From Salticus scenicus (taxonomy: Eukaryota > Arthropoda > Arachnida > Araneae > Salticidae), in assembly GCA_963930645.1 (NCBI GenBank), contig OZ005651.1:130519475-130583474 (forward strand): DNA of 64,000 nucleotides, given 5' to 3'. Both the position numbers and the translations under genes were made by a program. Shown in pieces: positions 32,188-42,429 of the stretch. Under the pieces are notes generated by a model that was not told the origin of the DNA, made no database searches, and saw only the letters and a program-made list of their open reading frames with translations. How positions within the stretch are numbered: the stretch's first letter is position 1; each line of letters begins with the position of its first letter.

Positions 32188-32523
32188 AAATGAGAAAATA
32201 GTTTTAAATCACGTAAAGACAAGAAAAATATACTTTTATCAGTATAACATAATTAAACAAAAAGGAATGAGTTTTAAGAAATTATCACCTTCAAGTAGAA
32301 GTTTGCTCATTTCTTATCAAAAGGTAGTTCGGAAATATGTAATAATTTAATACCATTAACTGTTTTCTATTCCTCCACCCTTCCTTTTCCTGTTTTAACT
32401 GAAGGAGTATGCACATCTTATCAGAAAAATGGTCTTTTAATGGGTTCTCTTACATATTTTAGTATCATAAAAACTGATTTGCTTTCCTTTGAAACTTCTA
32501 AAATTATTTCATTCACATTGTCC

Positions 32524-33242
32524 TTAACCCTTTATCTACCGCATTATGAAACAGATTTAAAAAAAAAAAGTATTTGAAACATTTTTTTTTAGTTACTTAA
32601 AAGTGGTATGCAGTAAAAAAAATGTTAATATCACCTCACCATCGTAATTAATGAGTATTTTGTGAGGTGATACTTTAGTGTGCCACTGATACATAGAGGT
32701 CGAAAATGATATTTGAACCTTAAAAAAGTGAAAAAAAAAATTATTTACTTTACATGTTCCTTATATATATATATTTTTTAAGATTAGTGAACGATTCTTG
32801 AAGTAATACAGAAGTTAATAACACACATGAAGATCCTGAAAAATGCCAGGCAGAAACAGCGAGAGCACTCTATAGAATCCTTTCTGGGATAAAAGCGGCT
32901 ACACACACTGTCCCCCCCCCCCCAAAAAAAAAAAAAAAAGTCCTGTTTGCTGCCAAAAATTTTCTGTAATTCAGAAAAATACGTTCTATCAACGGAAAAA
33001 TTACATTGATAGAACGTATTTTTCTGAATTACAGAAAATTTCTGGCAGCAAACAGGATTTTTTTTTTTTTTTTTTTTTTTTTTTGACAGTGTATAGCATC
33101 TAGTGCCTTGCAATGAAATTAAATGAGGTATATATGATCTGTTCTTATAAATTATATCTTTGACATTTATTTCATAAATTCTTTTTCATATGCTTTTTAA
33201 ATTAATGGTATTTTAAAATATCGTCGGCAGATAAAGGGTTAA
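32524..33242. mobile_element. piggyBac-like MITE, 719 bp, TTAA ends
   Basis: It begins TTAACCCTTTATCTACCGC and ends GTCGGCAGATAAAGGGTTAA, good inverted repeats of about 20 bp with TTAA at both edges. The left interior matches the relics at 22025-22230 and 24430-24600. Another foldback element (32906-33091) is nested in it. No transposase frame exists. Confidence 0.85.
32906..33091. mobile_element. Nested hairpin element with poly-C/A and poly-T arms
   Basis: The ends CACTGTCCCC and GACAGTG are inverted. Between them CCTGTTTGCTGCCAAAAATT and ATTACAGAAAATTTCTGGCA belong to two arms of about 55 bp that are almost exact complements around a short GGAAAAATTACA centre. TA follows the right end. 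It sits inside the piggyBac-like element, so it inserted later. Confidence 0.75.
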
Positions 33243-34150
33243 AAATGACAACATATTTATCGAAGCTAAAATTAAATCAAACTTAAATCTCTTGGAAACT
33301 GGGTATTTTTCAATAAATCCAAATAATTAAAAGTTTCAAATAGCTCACTAGGCTTTACTCCGACGTTTATCATACCAATCCAAATAATTTTAAACGCACA
33401 ATTCCCTTTTAAAGTTTAAAATATGTTAATATGTGTGTTCATTCAATATTTATGATTTAAAGAATTCTTTTGCCCTTACATCAGAAATCACTTCTAGTGT
33501 ACTCCTAAAGACAATATTAAAAACAGTATTTTTTATGAAATCTGTATATTTATTCCAACCTCTAAATCGTCATTCTTTAATAAAAAACAAATATTTTAGA
33601 ACAGAGCATTCAGATTTCTCCATTTATGTTTTTATTAAAATAAATATTCAAGACTTACCATTCTAAAAAAAATCCACATAATAATTACGCTAATTTTAAA
33701 ATTATCGTAGATGAAAATACTACGTAAAAGTATCAAAGTAATTTTAAACAAAGGGCTCAAATATTTAGATTACTGTTTATGCATCAAAGAATTCAACGTG
33801 AAAAGTTTAAACACCTAAATCACGCGTTTTGTGTAGTAGTTAAATGTGATTGGATTTGCCTCATTAGTCTTTAATTAACAGTAGGATAAAAAATAGCGAT
33901 TTCGATTTAAATAATTGGTTTTGAAATACAGCTTTAGGAACCAAAAATATTCTAAAATTCAGTTTAAGCATTAAAAAAATATATATATCCAGAATAAATT
34001 GCACAAGCTTTTTCAACCAAGTATATATTCCGTTCTAAGTGCGAAACGATATAAAATAGACGCATGTTGGATGTTGCCACATTAAAACTTGTAACGTTAT
34101 TGAAAAAATTACATCGATTTTAATATTGTTCCTAATTTTCTTTGCTGATC
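33243..34150. other. AT-rich stretch with no gene seen
   Basis: No exon, RNA gene or repeat boundary is supported here. Short open frames match the AT-rich background. Confidence 0.4.
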
Positions 34151-34154
34151 TGAT

Positions 34155-34310
34155 AGCACTGCGGGCTTAAGTTACAAAATGCCAGGTTAGCATCCCGGTT
34201 CAGGCATGGATGCTCGTAATGAATGGATGCTCGTAATGGCTCGGAGGTCTACTCTTTAGCCGTAGATCTCGGTTTAATATGCCTAAATGTGCGTGTGTGT
34301 ATGTTTGGGG
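34155..34310 (+). mobile_element. SINE-like fragment with B box and (TG)n/poly-G tail
   Basis: GATAGCACTGCGGGCTTAAG is followed by CATCCCGGTTCAGGCATGGA, with a partial B box, and GGATGCTCGTAATG, which is duplicated. TAGATCTCGGTTT and a TGTGTGTATG/poly-G run end the unit. The order matches 12630-12735. It is not a functional tRNA. Confidence 0.5.
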
Positions 34311-34422
34311 GGGGGGGAGAAAGGCAACCAACCCTATTTGTCGTTATTTTGCCATATGCACTTTGTTGGAATTTCAAATGTCGTAACTAAACATAATATA
34401 AACTTTAATGTTATCCCTTAAG

Positions 34423-34439
<17 letters not shown>

Positions 34440-34454
<15 letters not shown>

Positions 34455-34800
34455 TAGTACTGTATACTCAAATTTAAGAGATACAGTGCAGTCACGTCCA
34501 AAATGTTGGAGGGGTGCTAGCTTGTCCGACTGTTTGAAATTTCGAAAACATCCAGTAATTCCGCACTCTGTGTTATTGCTCATTTTCCCTGAGTCAGATG
34601 ACTGTCACCCCTATTTTAGCATTGGAATCGTCGAGTTAGCACTTGCGCAAATGCTTCCATCGAATGTTATCGAAGAATACACAGTAATTTACACACTCGT
34701 CCAAACGCTCTTCATGTTTGTTCTGTTCTTACTTTTAAACAGATTAAACATAGACTCACCCTTGATCATTGTCATAAATGTATTTCCAAAGTATTTTTAA
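34440..34800 (+). other. Unclassified balanced-composition segment
   Basis: A 130-codon open frame runs through here, but it starts inside a poly-A tract that reads as polylysine, and the residues show no motif that I know. The DNA 34480-34700 is less AT-rich than its flanks (CGAATGTTATCGAAG, CAGTCACGTCCAAAATG). It may be a remnant of an element. I would not call a gene. Confidence 0.25.
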
Positions 34801-35356
34801 GACACCATTATAACCCTATACTAACCCTATATAGCAAATCTAAGAAATATTGAATTAAAGGTTTTCAAAATACACATTCAGAAAGTTCCAAAGCATAATA
34901 TTTTTAAATAGAAGACTAGTATAAGAAAGTACTCGTGAAACGAAACACTTTATTATAAATATTTATATTAACTGAAATTTTTCACGTGAAAGAAAAATGT
35001 TATTAGAAATTGAGCATATATCACAGTCAGCAGATGTTTCTTAAACAAATATATTAAAAATATTCGATAAAATGTATTGTTTTTAAGTGTACCATTAATT
35101 AAAATAATAATAATAATAATTTGTACATATAATTACTTAAAACTTCGATTTCAAATACATTATACTTGAATTTCTTTCGTGTTAAAACAACATTCTAGCT
35201 ATATTATGTTTAATAAAAAGAAAATATCTATTGGTTGATACATTGAATTGCTTCAATAGAGAAGGAAGAGTGAATAAGGGAGTTTCACATAACATCAGTG
35301 CTACCCTATAGGCAACTGATGACGGTTTAAGACACAATATTAAGGGTAGTCCGATC

Positions 35357-35574
35357 TACAGTCGGCAGCAAAAGTATCCGAGCACTAGCCAATAATTTCG
35401 ATATCAGAAAAGTACACTTAAAACTGTTTTGTTAAATAAATCCTTTCCGAATCATGATCTTAGTCTGACTAAGAACATGACTCGACAAGGATTTATTTAA
35501 CAAAGAATTATTAAGTGTACTTTTTTTAGACAGGGATTATTGCTAGTGCTTGGATACTTTTGCTGCTGACTGTA
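35357..35574. mobile_element. Hairpin MITE family A, copy 1
   Basis: TACAGTCGGCAGCAAAAGTA opens and the inverse closes the unit, with TA at both edges. The arms of about 100 bp are near-perfect complements around the centre TTAGTCTGACTAAGAACATG. The ends resemble Tc1-like terminal repeats. It is non-coding. Confidence 0.9.
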
Positions 35575-35701
35575 TACAAAAGGAAGAAAATGTTCCTTTG
35601 ATAATGAGGGCCGCGGTAGAGGTAGCCTATAGTGACCATATTACAGTACCTTCGTAATATAATAGCATTAATAACTGTTACAATTACCCAATTACAGTCG
35701 T

Positions 35702-35755
35702 CGCTAATTCATCTGCGCAGCACTAGTGCGACGTAAAACCCAACCAACCATCCAA
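35702..35755 (-). mobile_element. Second copy of the 50 bp retroposed sequence, inverted
   Basis: Read inverted, it has GGTTGGTTGGGTTTTACGTC, GCACTAGTGCTGCGCAGATG and AATTAGCGACGAC, matching 14110-14159 and extending a little beyond it. A clear target duplication was not found here. Confidence 0.7.
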
Positions 35756-35883
35756 CTAAATTATAGAAGTACAGTTTATGCAAAATAAATTAGGACACAA
35801 ACAGTAATAATTATGATAATTTCTATAATAATTTCCATGCTACAATTTTTCAAAATTTAGAAAAACGATTTCAGAGTATGGAC

Positions 35884-35902
35884 TGTCCTCGAAATTCGAG
35901 GA
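35884..35902. repeat. Perfect short palindrome
   Basis: GTCCTCGAAATTCGAGGAC is a 19 bp inverted repeat immediately left of a hairpin MITE. The motif TGTCCTCG also forms the hairpin in the piggyBac-like MITE at 7328-7549. Confidence 0.8.
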
Positions 35903-35915
35903 CATATGATCACTA

Positions 35916-36128
35916 TACAGTCGGTAACAAAAGTCTCTGAACACTAGCAAAAATTCCTACATAAAAAAAGTACATTTAATACAGTTTTGTTATATAAATC
36001 CTTGTCGAATCCTGTTCTTAGTCTAAAAACAGGATTCGAGAAGGATTTATTTAACAAAACTGTATTAAGTGTGCTTTTCTTATATAGGAGTTTTTGCTAG
36101 TGTGCGAATACTTTTGTTACCGACTGTA
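35916..36128. mobile_element. Hairpin MITE family B, copy 1
   Basis: The ends TACAGTCGGTAACAAAAGT and inverse differ from family A at several bases (GTAAC for GCAGC, and CACTAGC preceded by GAA). TA flanks it. The central core (TTCTTAGTCTAAAAACAGGA, AAGGATTTATTTAAC) is shared with family A. Confidence 0.9.
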
Positions 36129-36129
36129 C

Positions 36130-36305
36130 ATACGGTAGCCCGATTGGTAGAGTGCCCGTCTCGTAAGGTTCGATGTAAGATTGAGGGTTCGATACAACAG
36201 CCGGCCAAAGACCGTCGTTACAGCGTCTAGAATAAACAGTGTGGAAAGCGGCGAATAAAATTGTACTAAAAAAATTAACCTTGTCACCAGATGTCATTGT
36301 AATCG
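36130..36305 (+). mobile_element. tRNA-derived SINE head
   Basis: TAGCCCGATTGGTAGAGTG is a good pol III A box, and TGAGGGTTCGATACAACAGC about 50 bp later contains a B box. The segment between has CCCGTCTCGTAAGG, reading like an anticodon arm with CGT. The acceptor stem does not close, so it is a SINE and not a tRNA gene. It abuts the TA end of the preceding MITE. Confidence 0.7.
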
Positions 36306-36520
36306 AAGCTAGTGTCACGACAACAAAACCGAGACTCCCTATTGGTTAATTATATGCTTAGATCACGTGATTAAACTGACGAAACTGGGAAAAGCCAATC
36401 AGGTCTTCGATTTGAGCAATAGCTTCGATCACAGCGACATCTGGGTAAGCTTAATTTTTGTAGCATCATTTTAACATCACGGTTATAGGCGATTGCCACA
36501 CTGTTTATTCTAGACGTTGT
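36222..36520. repeat. Imperfect foldback overlapping the SINE
   Basis: CGTCTAGAATAAACAGTGTGG (36227) is inverted at 36496 as CCACACTGTTTATTCTAGACG; GATGTCATTGTAATCGAAGC is inverted at about 36420 as GCTTCGATCACAGCGACATC. The two arms enclose about 110 bp. This looks like two SINE-related copies head to head. Confidence 0.7.
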
Positions 36521-36541
36521 ACCGTCGTGTACACCATTGAC

Positions 36542-36759
36542 TACAGTCGGCAGCAAAAGTATCCGAGCACTAGCAATAATCCCTGTCTAAAAAAAGTACA
36601 CTTAATACTGCTTTGTTAAATAAATCCTTGTCGAATCATGTTCCTAGTCATTCTAAGAACATGATTCGACAAGGATTTATTTAAAAAAAAACAGTTTTAA
36701 GTGTACTTTTTTGATCGAAATTATTGGCTAGTGCTCGGATACTTTTGCTGCCGACTGTA
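36542..36759. mobile_element. Hairpin MITE family A, copy 2
   Basis: Full-length copy with TA ends; right arm ends GCTGCCGACTGTA. The centre is TTCCTAGTCATTCTAAGAAC. One arm carries an A-run where the other has TTTGTTAAATAAATCC. Confidence 0.9.
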
Positions 36760-36916
36760 CACACAATGAAAATAAGACGAGCGATTGCGTAAGATGGATG
36801 ACTCGATAAACTTAAAGCCGTTGCCAAAAAGGTCACTACATTCAAATTTTGGTTACCATTTAGTATATGGAAGTGTCTCCCTTGTATATAATCTGTGGGG
36901 TACAGCGCCTAGAATA

Positions 36917-37130
36917 TACAGTCAGCAGCAAAAGTATCCGACCACTAGCCAATAATTTCCATACCAAAAAAAGTACACTTAAAACTGTTTTGTTAAATAA
37001 ATCCTTGTCGAATCATATTCTTAGACTGACTAAGAACATGACTAGACAAGGATTTATTTAACAAAGAAGTAGTAAGTGTACATTTTCAGACAGGGATTAT
37101 TACTAGTGCTCGGATACTTTTGCTGCCGAC
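36917..37130. mobile_element. Hairpin MITE family A, copy 3, right end trimmed
   Basis: The left end is TACAGTCAGCAGCAAAAGTA with one change from the family. The right arm stops at GCTGCCGAC without the final TGTA, so the terminal bases are lost. The core and arms are otherwise intact. Confidence 0.9.
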
Positions 37131-37146
37131 GACATCGTTCAATGCT

Positions 37147-37282
37147 TACAGTCGGCAGCAAAATTATTCGAGCGCTAGCAATAATTCCCTTGTAAAAATG
37201 TATCTTTAACAAAACAGTATTAAGTGTACTTTTTTACATAGGAATTATTGCTAGCGCTCGAATAATTTTGCTGCCGACTATA
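37147..37282. mobile_element. Hairpin MITE family A, copy 4, internally deleted
   Basis: The ends TACAGTCGGCAGCAAAATTA and TAATTTTGCTGCCGACTATA enclose only 136 bp. The central TCCTTGTCGAATCATG core is missing, leaving the outer arms joined near GTATCTTTAACAAAAC. Confidence 0.9.
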
Positions 37283-37361
37283 TAAAGAGATTCGTTCTTC
37301 AGTGGGATAATAGAATATAGAGTGACCTCGTTTCGTGCGACCAACAGAACCTCTGAGCATA

Positions 37362-37579
37362 TACAGTCGGCTGCAAAATTATTAGAGCACTAGCCAATAA
37401 TTCCTATATTTAAAAAGTACACTTAAGACTGTTTTGCTAAGTAAATCCTTGTCGAATCATGTTCTTAGACTGATTAAGACCATGACTCGACAAGGATTTA
37501 TTTAACAAAGCTGTATTAAGTGTACTTTTTTTTGGCAAGGATTATTGCTAGTGCTCGAATAATTTTGCAACCGACTGTA
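37362..37579. mobile_element. Hairpin MITE family A, copy 5
   Basis: Full-length copy with TA ends. It shares the AAAATTATT variant of the outer arm with copy 4 (AAAATTATTAGAGCACTAGC) instead of AAAGTATCCGAGCACTAGC, marking a subfamily. Confidence 0.9.
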
Positions 37580-37860
37580 TATACTGGTTCAACGAGTTCA
37601 GTGAAAAAATAAGGGTAATAAACCTTTTGGTCGAGAAAAAATTAGCGATAAGGGAACGCGAAATGGCTTCTTGTTTTCCAATCTGTCGATCAATTTGTCA
37701 CCCTTCCAAGCTTTTATAATCATCCCACATTCTAGGCGCGGTAAACGTAGTCACATTATAGTCATGTCATTAACCTGAATAAAATTTTATAGAACTTCTT
37801 TGAGGCTATCTTTGCAAATTAACTGCAGCGTAAAATACTCCCACCAGGACCTGCATAAGC

Positions 37861-38296
37861 TACAGTCGGCAGAAAAAGTATCCGAGCACAAGCAATAATC
37901 CCCGTCTAAAAAACGTACACTTAATACTGCTTTGTTAAATATATCCTTGTTGAGTCATGTCTTAGTCAGTCTAACTAAGAGCATGAGTCGACAAAGATTT
38001 ATTTAATAAAACGGTTTTTAAGTGTACAGTCGGTAACAAAAATGTCCGAACACTAGCAAAAATTCCTATGTAAAAAAGTATACTTCATACGGTTTTGTTA
38101 AATAAATCCTTGTCGAATCCTCTTCATAGTCAGTCTAAGAACATGATTCGATAAGGATTTATTTAACAGAACCGTATGAAGTGTACTTTTTTTACATAGG
38201 AATTTTTGCTAGTGTTCGGACACTTTTGTTACCGACTGTACTTTTTTGACATCGGAATCATTGGCTAGTGCCCGGATACTTTTGCTGCCGACTGTA
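37861..38296. mobile_element. Hairpin MITE family A, copy 6, interrupted by a family B copy
   Basis: The left arm 37861-38024 and right arm 38241-38296 form one family A unit. The sequence AGTG-TA-CTTTTTTGAC of the right arm is split at its TA by the family B copy 38025-38240. Confidence 0.9.
38025..38240. mobile_element. Hairpin MITE family B, copy 2, nested
   Basis: Ends TACAGTCGGTAACAAAAATG and inverse, inserted at a TA of a family A copy with TA duplicated on both sides. Its arms are nearly identical to each other, and to the copies at 46962 and 52259. Confidence 0.95.
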
Positions 38297-38638
38297 CAAC
38301 AGAGGTTGCACGGATTATGACCTCCTGTATATTGGGTCATGTGTTCGACAATTCAATCCTATCAATGGATAACAGAGGCCTATCATTCATTAAGGCTTGT
38401 TTAACTTTTTTTTTTCAAAGAATGGACATTTTTAAATTATTATTTAATTTATAAATAACTTATTGAGCTATTTAAATGTAATTTTTACTAAATAAATGTA
38501 TGAAGATTATATGACTTGATTTTCTTTTCATTGTTTTCAATCTTAACCTCGAAGAACCCTTTCTTTCGTTATTTTTGGAAGACCTGTACATTGGAGCAAA
38601 AGTCAAAAGAGCAGCGTAGTATTATTACAATCATGATG

Positions 38639-38857
38639 TACAGTCGGCAGCAAAAGTATCCGAGCACTAGCAATAATCCCTGTCTAAAAAAATGTACATT
38701 TAATACTGCTTTGTTAAATAAATCCTTCTCGAGTCATATTCTTAGTCAGTCTAAGAACATGATTCGAAAATTATTTATTTAACAAAACAGTTTTAAGTGT
38801 ACTTTTTTGACATCGGAATTATTGGCTAGTGCTCGGATACTTTTGCTGCCGACTGTA
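38639..38857. mobile_element. Hairpin MITE family A, copy 7
   Basis: Full-length copy with TA ends; centre TTCTTAGTCAGTCTAAGAAC. The left arm reads AAAAAATGTACATTTAATAC where other copies have GTACACTTAATAC. Confidence 0.9.
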
Positions 38858-39720
38858 TTTTTCAAGCTTAAAGTCGTACAATTGTCTCAATAAATTTTTC
38901 GTAATTTTAATTTCGTTCAGTAGATAATTGCAGGAATATTAATAAAAGAAATAAATATTTTTTATTTAAAAAATTCTAACATGTTTTAGTAAAATCTCCA
39001 GAATCTTTTTTTCATCTGTTTTTCCACGTTATATTATAGAATACCGATTTTTAAATACTTTAGCGATCCTATATTTCAGAGTGATCAGAGAAATATATTA
39101 GCGAATATATAAGTAAAACAAATTACATTTCAGAGTGATCAGGGAAATATATTAGTGAATACGTATAACAAATATAGTATATACGTATAACAAATGTAGA
39201 AAGAAGTGTCAACGGGGAAAAAAAAAAAAAAAAAAAAGGTCTTAGTTAAAGAAAAAACAAACAATGATATTTTCCTGGTTTTGAGGAATATTGCTTAGTG
39301 TGATACAGTATTTCTATTTTGAATACTGTATTTTACTTTGGAATAATTTTATTTACTAGCATTGAACATTTAACATTAAAAAAATAATAATAAATAAATA
39401 GATAAATAAAGGAAAAGAAAAAAAAAAAGGAAGGAAGGAAGAAATTTTCTAAAATAATTACTATATTATAAATTATATTAATTGAATTCTAGGTTATATT
39501 AAAGAACATTTTTTTTTTTTATCTGGGTGGGTCTGATTGTTCAAAAATTCAATAAACTTTTATTTTAAGGTAATAGGACCCACCCATCATCACAATTATC
39601 GTAATCGCTTGAGGAAACTCCTACGGCTAAAAGATGGATGACTATAAAATTGCTTCATATTGCTTCTCTGGAACACAATTGTACACAGTATTAAATATTT
39701 AGCTTCAGGAATTTTTACTT
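38858..39720. other. AT-rich stretch with no gene seen
   Basis: It holds a short local duplication (TTTCAGAGTGATCAGRGAAA at about 39075 and 39128), a poly-A run (39220-39237) and GGAAGGAAGG. Nothing codes. Confidence 0.45.
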
Positions 39721-39721
39721 T

Positions 39722-40312
39722 CTTCTATATGTAATATAGAGAAAGTATTGGATTCGCGAAAATTTCCGACCTCCGTTTTTTGACGGATCTACACGTTTTG
39801 GGATGTCCTGAACACGAATTGATAGTTTTTAAAAAATGTCTGTCTGTCTGTGTGTCTGTATCATGTTTTTGTGGACGCTGTATCTCACGAACCAATGAAT
39901 GAAATTTAACCAAACTTGGTATTTAGTTGCACCCTGACATGAACTGGTGCCCATTAGATTTGGGGATCAATAGCTCAACAGGTGGCGCTGTGATCGCATT
40001 TTATAGGACAAAATTCCGTATAAATGGGCATAATGAGAGTTATTTTAAACTTGTGATTGTAAAATTAATATGAATTATTGATAATAGTAGTAGTTAACTA
40101 GGAAAAAAAATTTGTGCATGGGGGGGGGGCATCGGTTTTCCCCCTGGGGGGGAAGTACCCCCCCGGGGGGGTTAAATTTTGAAGATGAGTATCATTCGAA
40201 AGATCTCGTCAATACCTTTAAAACGAATGGTTGAACCATAAATCTGTGATAATTTAAAACAAAGTTATCGATTTTTTTTACTTTTAACAAAAAAAAACTT
40301 AGAAAAAAAATC

Positions 40313-40357
<45 letters not shown>

Positions 40358-40788
40358 GAAATTTTACCAAACTTGGTATTTAGTTGGTCCCCGACATAAA
40401 CTGGTGCTGATTATATTTTCGGATCAATAGCTCAACAGGAGGCGCTGTGATAGCATTTTATCTAAATTTTTAACATGGCAGAATAAGACAAAAATTCGTA
40501 TAAATGTGCATAATAAGAGTTATTTTACACTTGTGATTGTAAAATTAATATGAATTATTGATAATAGTAGTAGTTAACTAGGAAAAAAAATTTGTGCATG
40601 GGGGGGGCATCGGTTCCCCCCTGGGGGGGAGGTACCCCCCCGGGGGGGGTTAAATTTTGAAGATGAGTATCATTCGAAAGATCTCGTCAATACCTTTAAA
40701 ACGAATGGTTGAACCATAAATCTGTGATAATTTAAAACAAAGTTATCGATTTTTTTTACTTTTAACAAAAAAAAACTTAGAAAAAAAA

Positions 40789-40823
<35 letters not shown>

Positions 40824-41280
40824 GAAATTTTACCAAACTTGGTATTTAGTTGGTCCCCGACATAAACTGGTGCTGATTATATTTTCGGATCAATAGCTCA
40901 ACAGGAGGCGCTGTGATAGCATTTTATCTAAATTTTTAACATGGCAGAATAAGACAAAAATTCGTATAAATGTGCATAATAAGAGTTATTTTACACTTGT
41001 GATTGTAAAATTAATATGAATTATTGATAATAGTAGTACGTAACTAGGAAAAAATTTTTGTGCATGGGGGGGCATCGCTTCCCCCCCATGGGGGGGAAGT
41101 ACCCTTAAAAAAAAAACAAGTACCCCCCCCCCCCCCCCCCAAAAAAAAAAAAAAAAAAAAAAAAACCCTTAGAAAAAAAATCGTATTTTTTTTTTTTTTT
41201 TTAATATTGTTACTGATTGAATATGTATAGGAAAATATAGAAGAAAGTCTTGTGGTGGCCACAACATACTAGTTTTTTAT
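39722..41280 (+). repeat. Element with three tandem units of about 467 bp; inverted partner at 63410-64000
   Basis: The block ACCAAACTTGGTATTTAGTT recurs at about 39909, 40367 and 40835, each time followed by AATAGCTCAACAG, GGCGCTGTGATMGCATTTTA, GATAATAGTAGTAGTTAACT, a poly-G/C patch around CATCGSTTCCCCC, and ACGAATGGTTGAACCATAAA. Copies 2 and 3 are almost identical. Poly-T runs vary. The element begins near AGAGAAAGTATTGGATTCGC and ends GTGGTGGCCACAACATACTA. No coding sequence was recognised; the superfamily is unknown. Confidence 0.8.
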
Positions 41281-41689
41281 AAACTAAAGGTTTTAAAAAC
41301 GTTCAGCATTTAATAGTTTTGCTTTATTCCTAAATAAAATAAATATCTTTTTTGGCGAAAATGTTTAAGACTTTAAAACTCTTCTCCCCCCTTCCCCCTG
41401 CTTTTTAACTTCATCTTGTGAGACATAAAAGCGAATTAAAAAAAAATTCAGCGTTCTTTTTTAGATTTTTGCTGAGTTGTATTTGCTGCAATATTATGTG
41501 CAAAAGTTTTTCCTTCGGTATTTAGAGTCTTCAAAGAATAAAAAATTAAAGGGCATAAGTGGACTGTGTTAAGTATTTCATTAAATATCTGTTCTCAGAA
41601 ATTTCTTCTATAGAACGTACTATAGATTCATTTTAAGAGAAATGAAGTTTAACGATCACTGGGCACAGCCGCAGAGTATACCCCACAAA

Positions 41690-42330
41690 ATAGGCTACCC
41701 TAACTCCATTTCGATACATTTACTTTACCCTAATCTGTTGTATAATTTTATTAGAGACAGTTTCATATTTCATTTTTCCACAACACAATACGATTTTCAA
41801 TCCAGTAAATTTGTAATGCAAATTTCTGTGAAATAATGCCCTAATCTGCTACGTTAAGATAATAACAAATTCCGAATAACTTACGACGTTTTTAGAATAA
41901 AATACTCATGGCAGTATCCTAAATAATATTTCAAAAATGGTATGATATCTTTATGATGAAAATTCCCTCAAGATTGGCATTTACACGAAATTTTGCCCTA
42001 TTCTGCCTTGGTAAAATATTCATAAATTTCGATTAACTTACGAAGTTTTTAAATTAGAATGTTCATAGTAAATGATGTTCATGCCAGCATTATAACTGAT
42101 ATTTTAATGCTGGTCTGACATCTTAACGATAAAAAATATTCCTTTTAATGCAAGTTTAAGCGAAATTTGCCCTATTCCTCAATATTAATAAAACCGTAAA
42201 TTTTTAATAACTCACGAAGTTTTCAAATTAGAATACTGAAAACAAATAGAGTTCTTGCCAGGGTCATAAGTGATATTTTAAAACTGGTCTGACTTCTCTG
42301 TGATCATTTATTCTTGAGCTATCATGTACC
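41690..42330 (+). repeat. Diverged satellite, 157-173 bp unit, about 3.5 copies
   Basis: The markers CCCTAATCTGCT / CCCTATTCTGCC / CCCTATTCCTCA (41830, 41996, 42169) and ACTTACGAAGTTTTTAAATT (41880, 42036, 42208) recur in the same order with GATATTTYAAAAMTGGTMTG between them. Units are strongly diverged. There is no link to the other two satellites. Confidence 0.7.
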
Positions 42331-42429
42331 GTGTACACAGACAATATATTATCACTCTAATACACTGACACCCTACAGATGGACCCTATTCTCGAAATAT
42401 ATAGCAATGATAAAACCCTATTCTCGCTT

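Noticed and set aside
34408..34800. 130-codon open frame on the plus strand
   Set aside because: Starts in a poly-A tract read as lysines and shows no recognisable domain; described only as an unclassified segment.
36130..36205. Functional tRNA gene
   Set aside because: A and B boxes are good, but the acceptor and D/anticodon stems do not pair properly; it is a SINE head.
40320..40353. Long poly-T runs and poly-G islands as regulatory elements
   Set aside because: They vary in length between near-identical units and are best explained by slippage or sequencing error.
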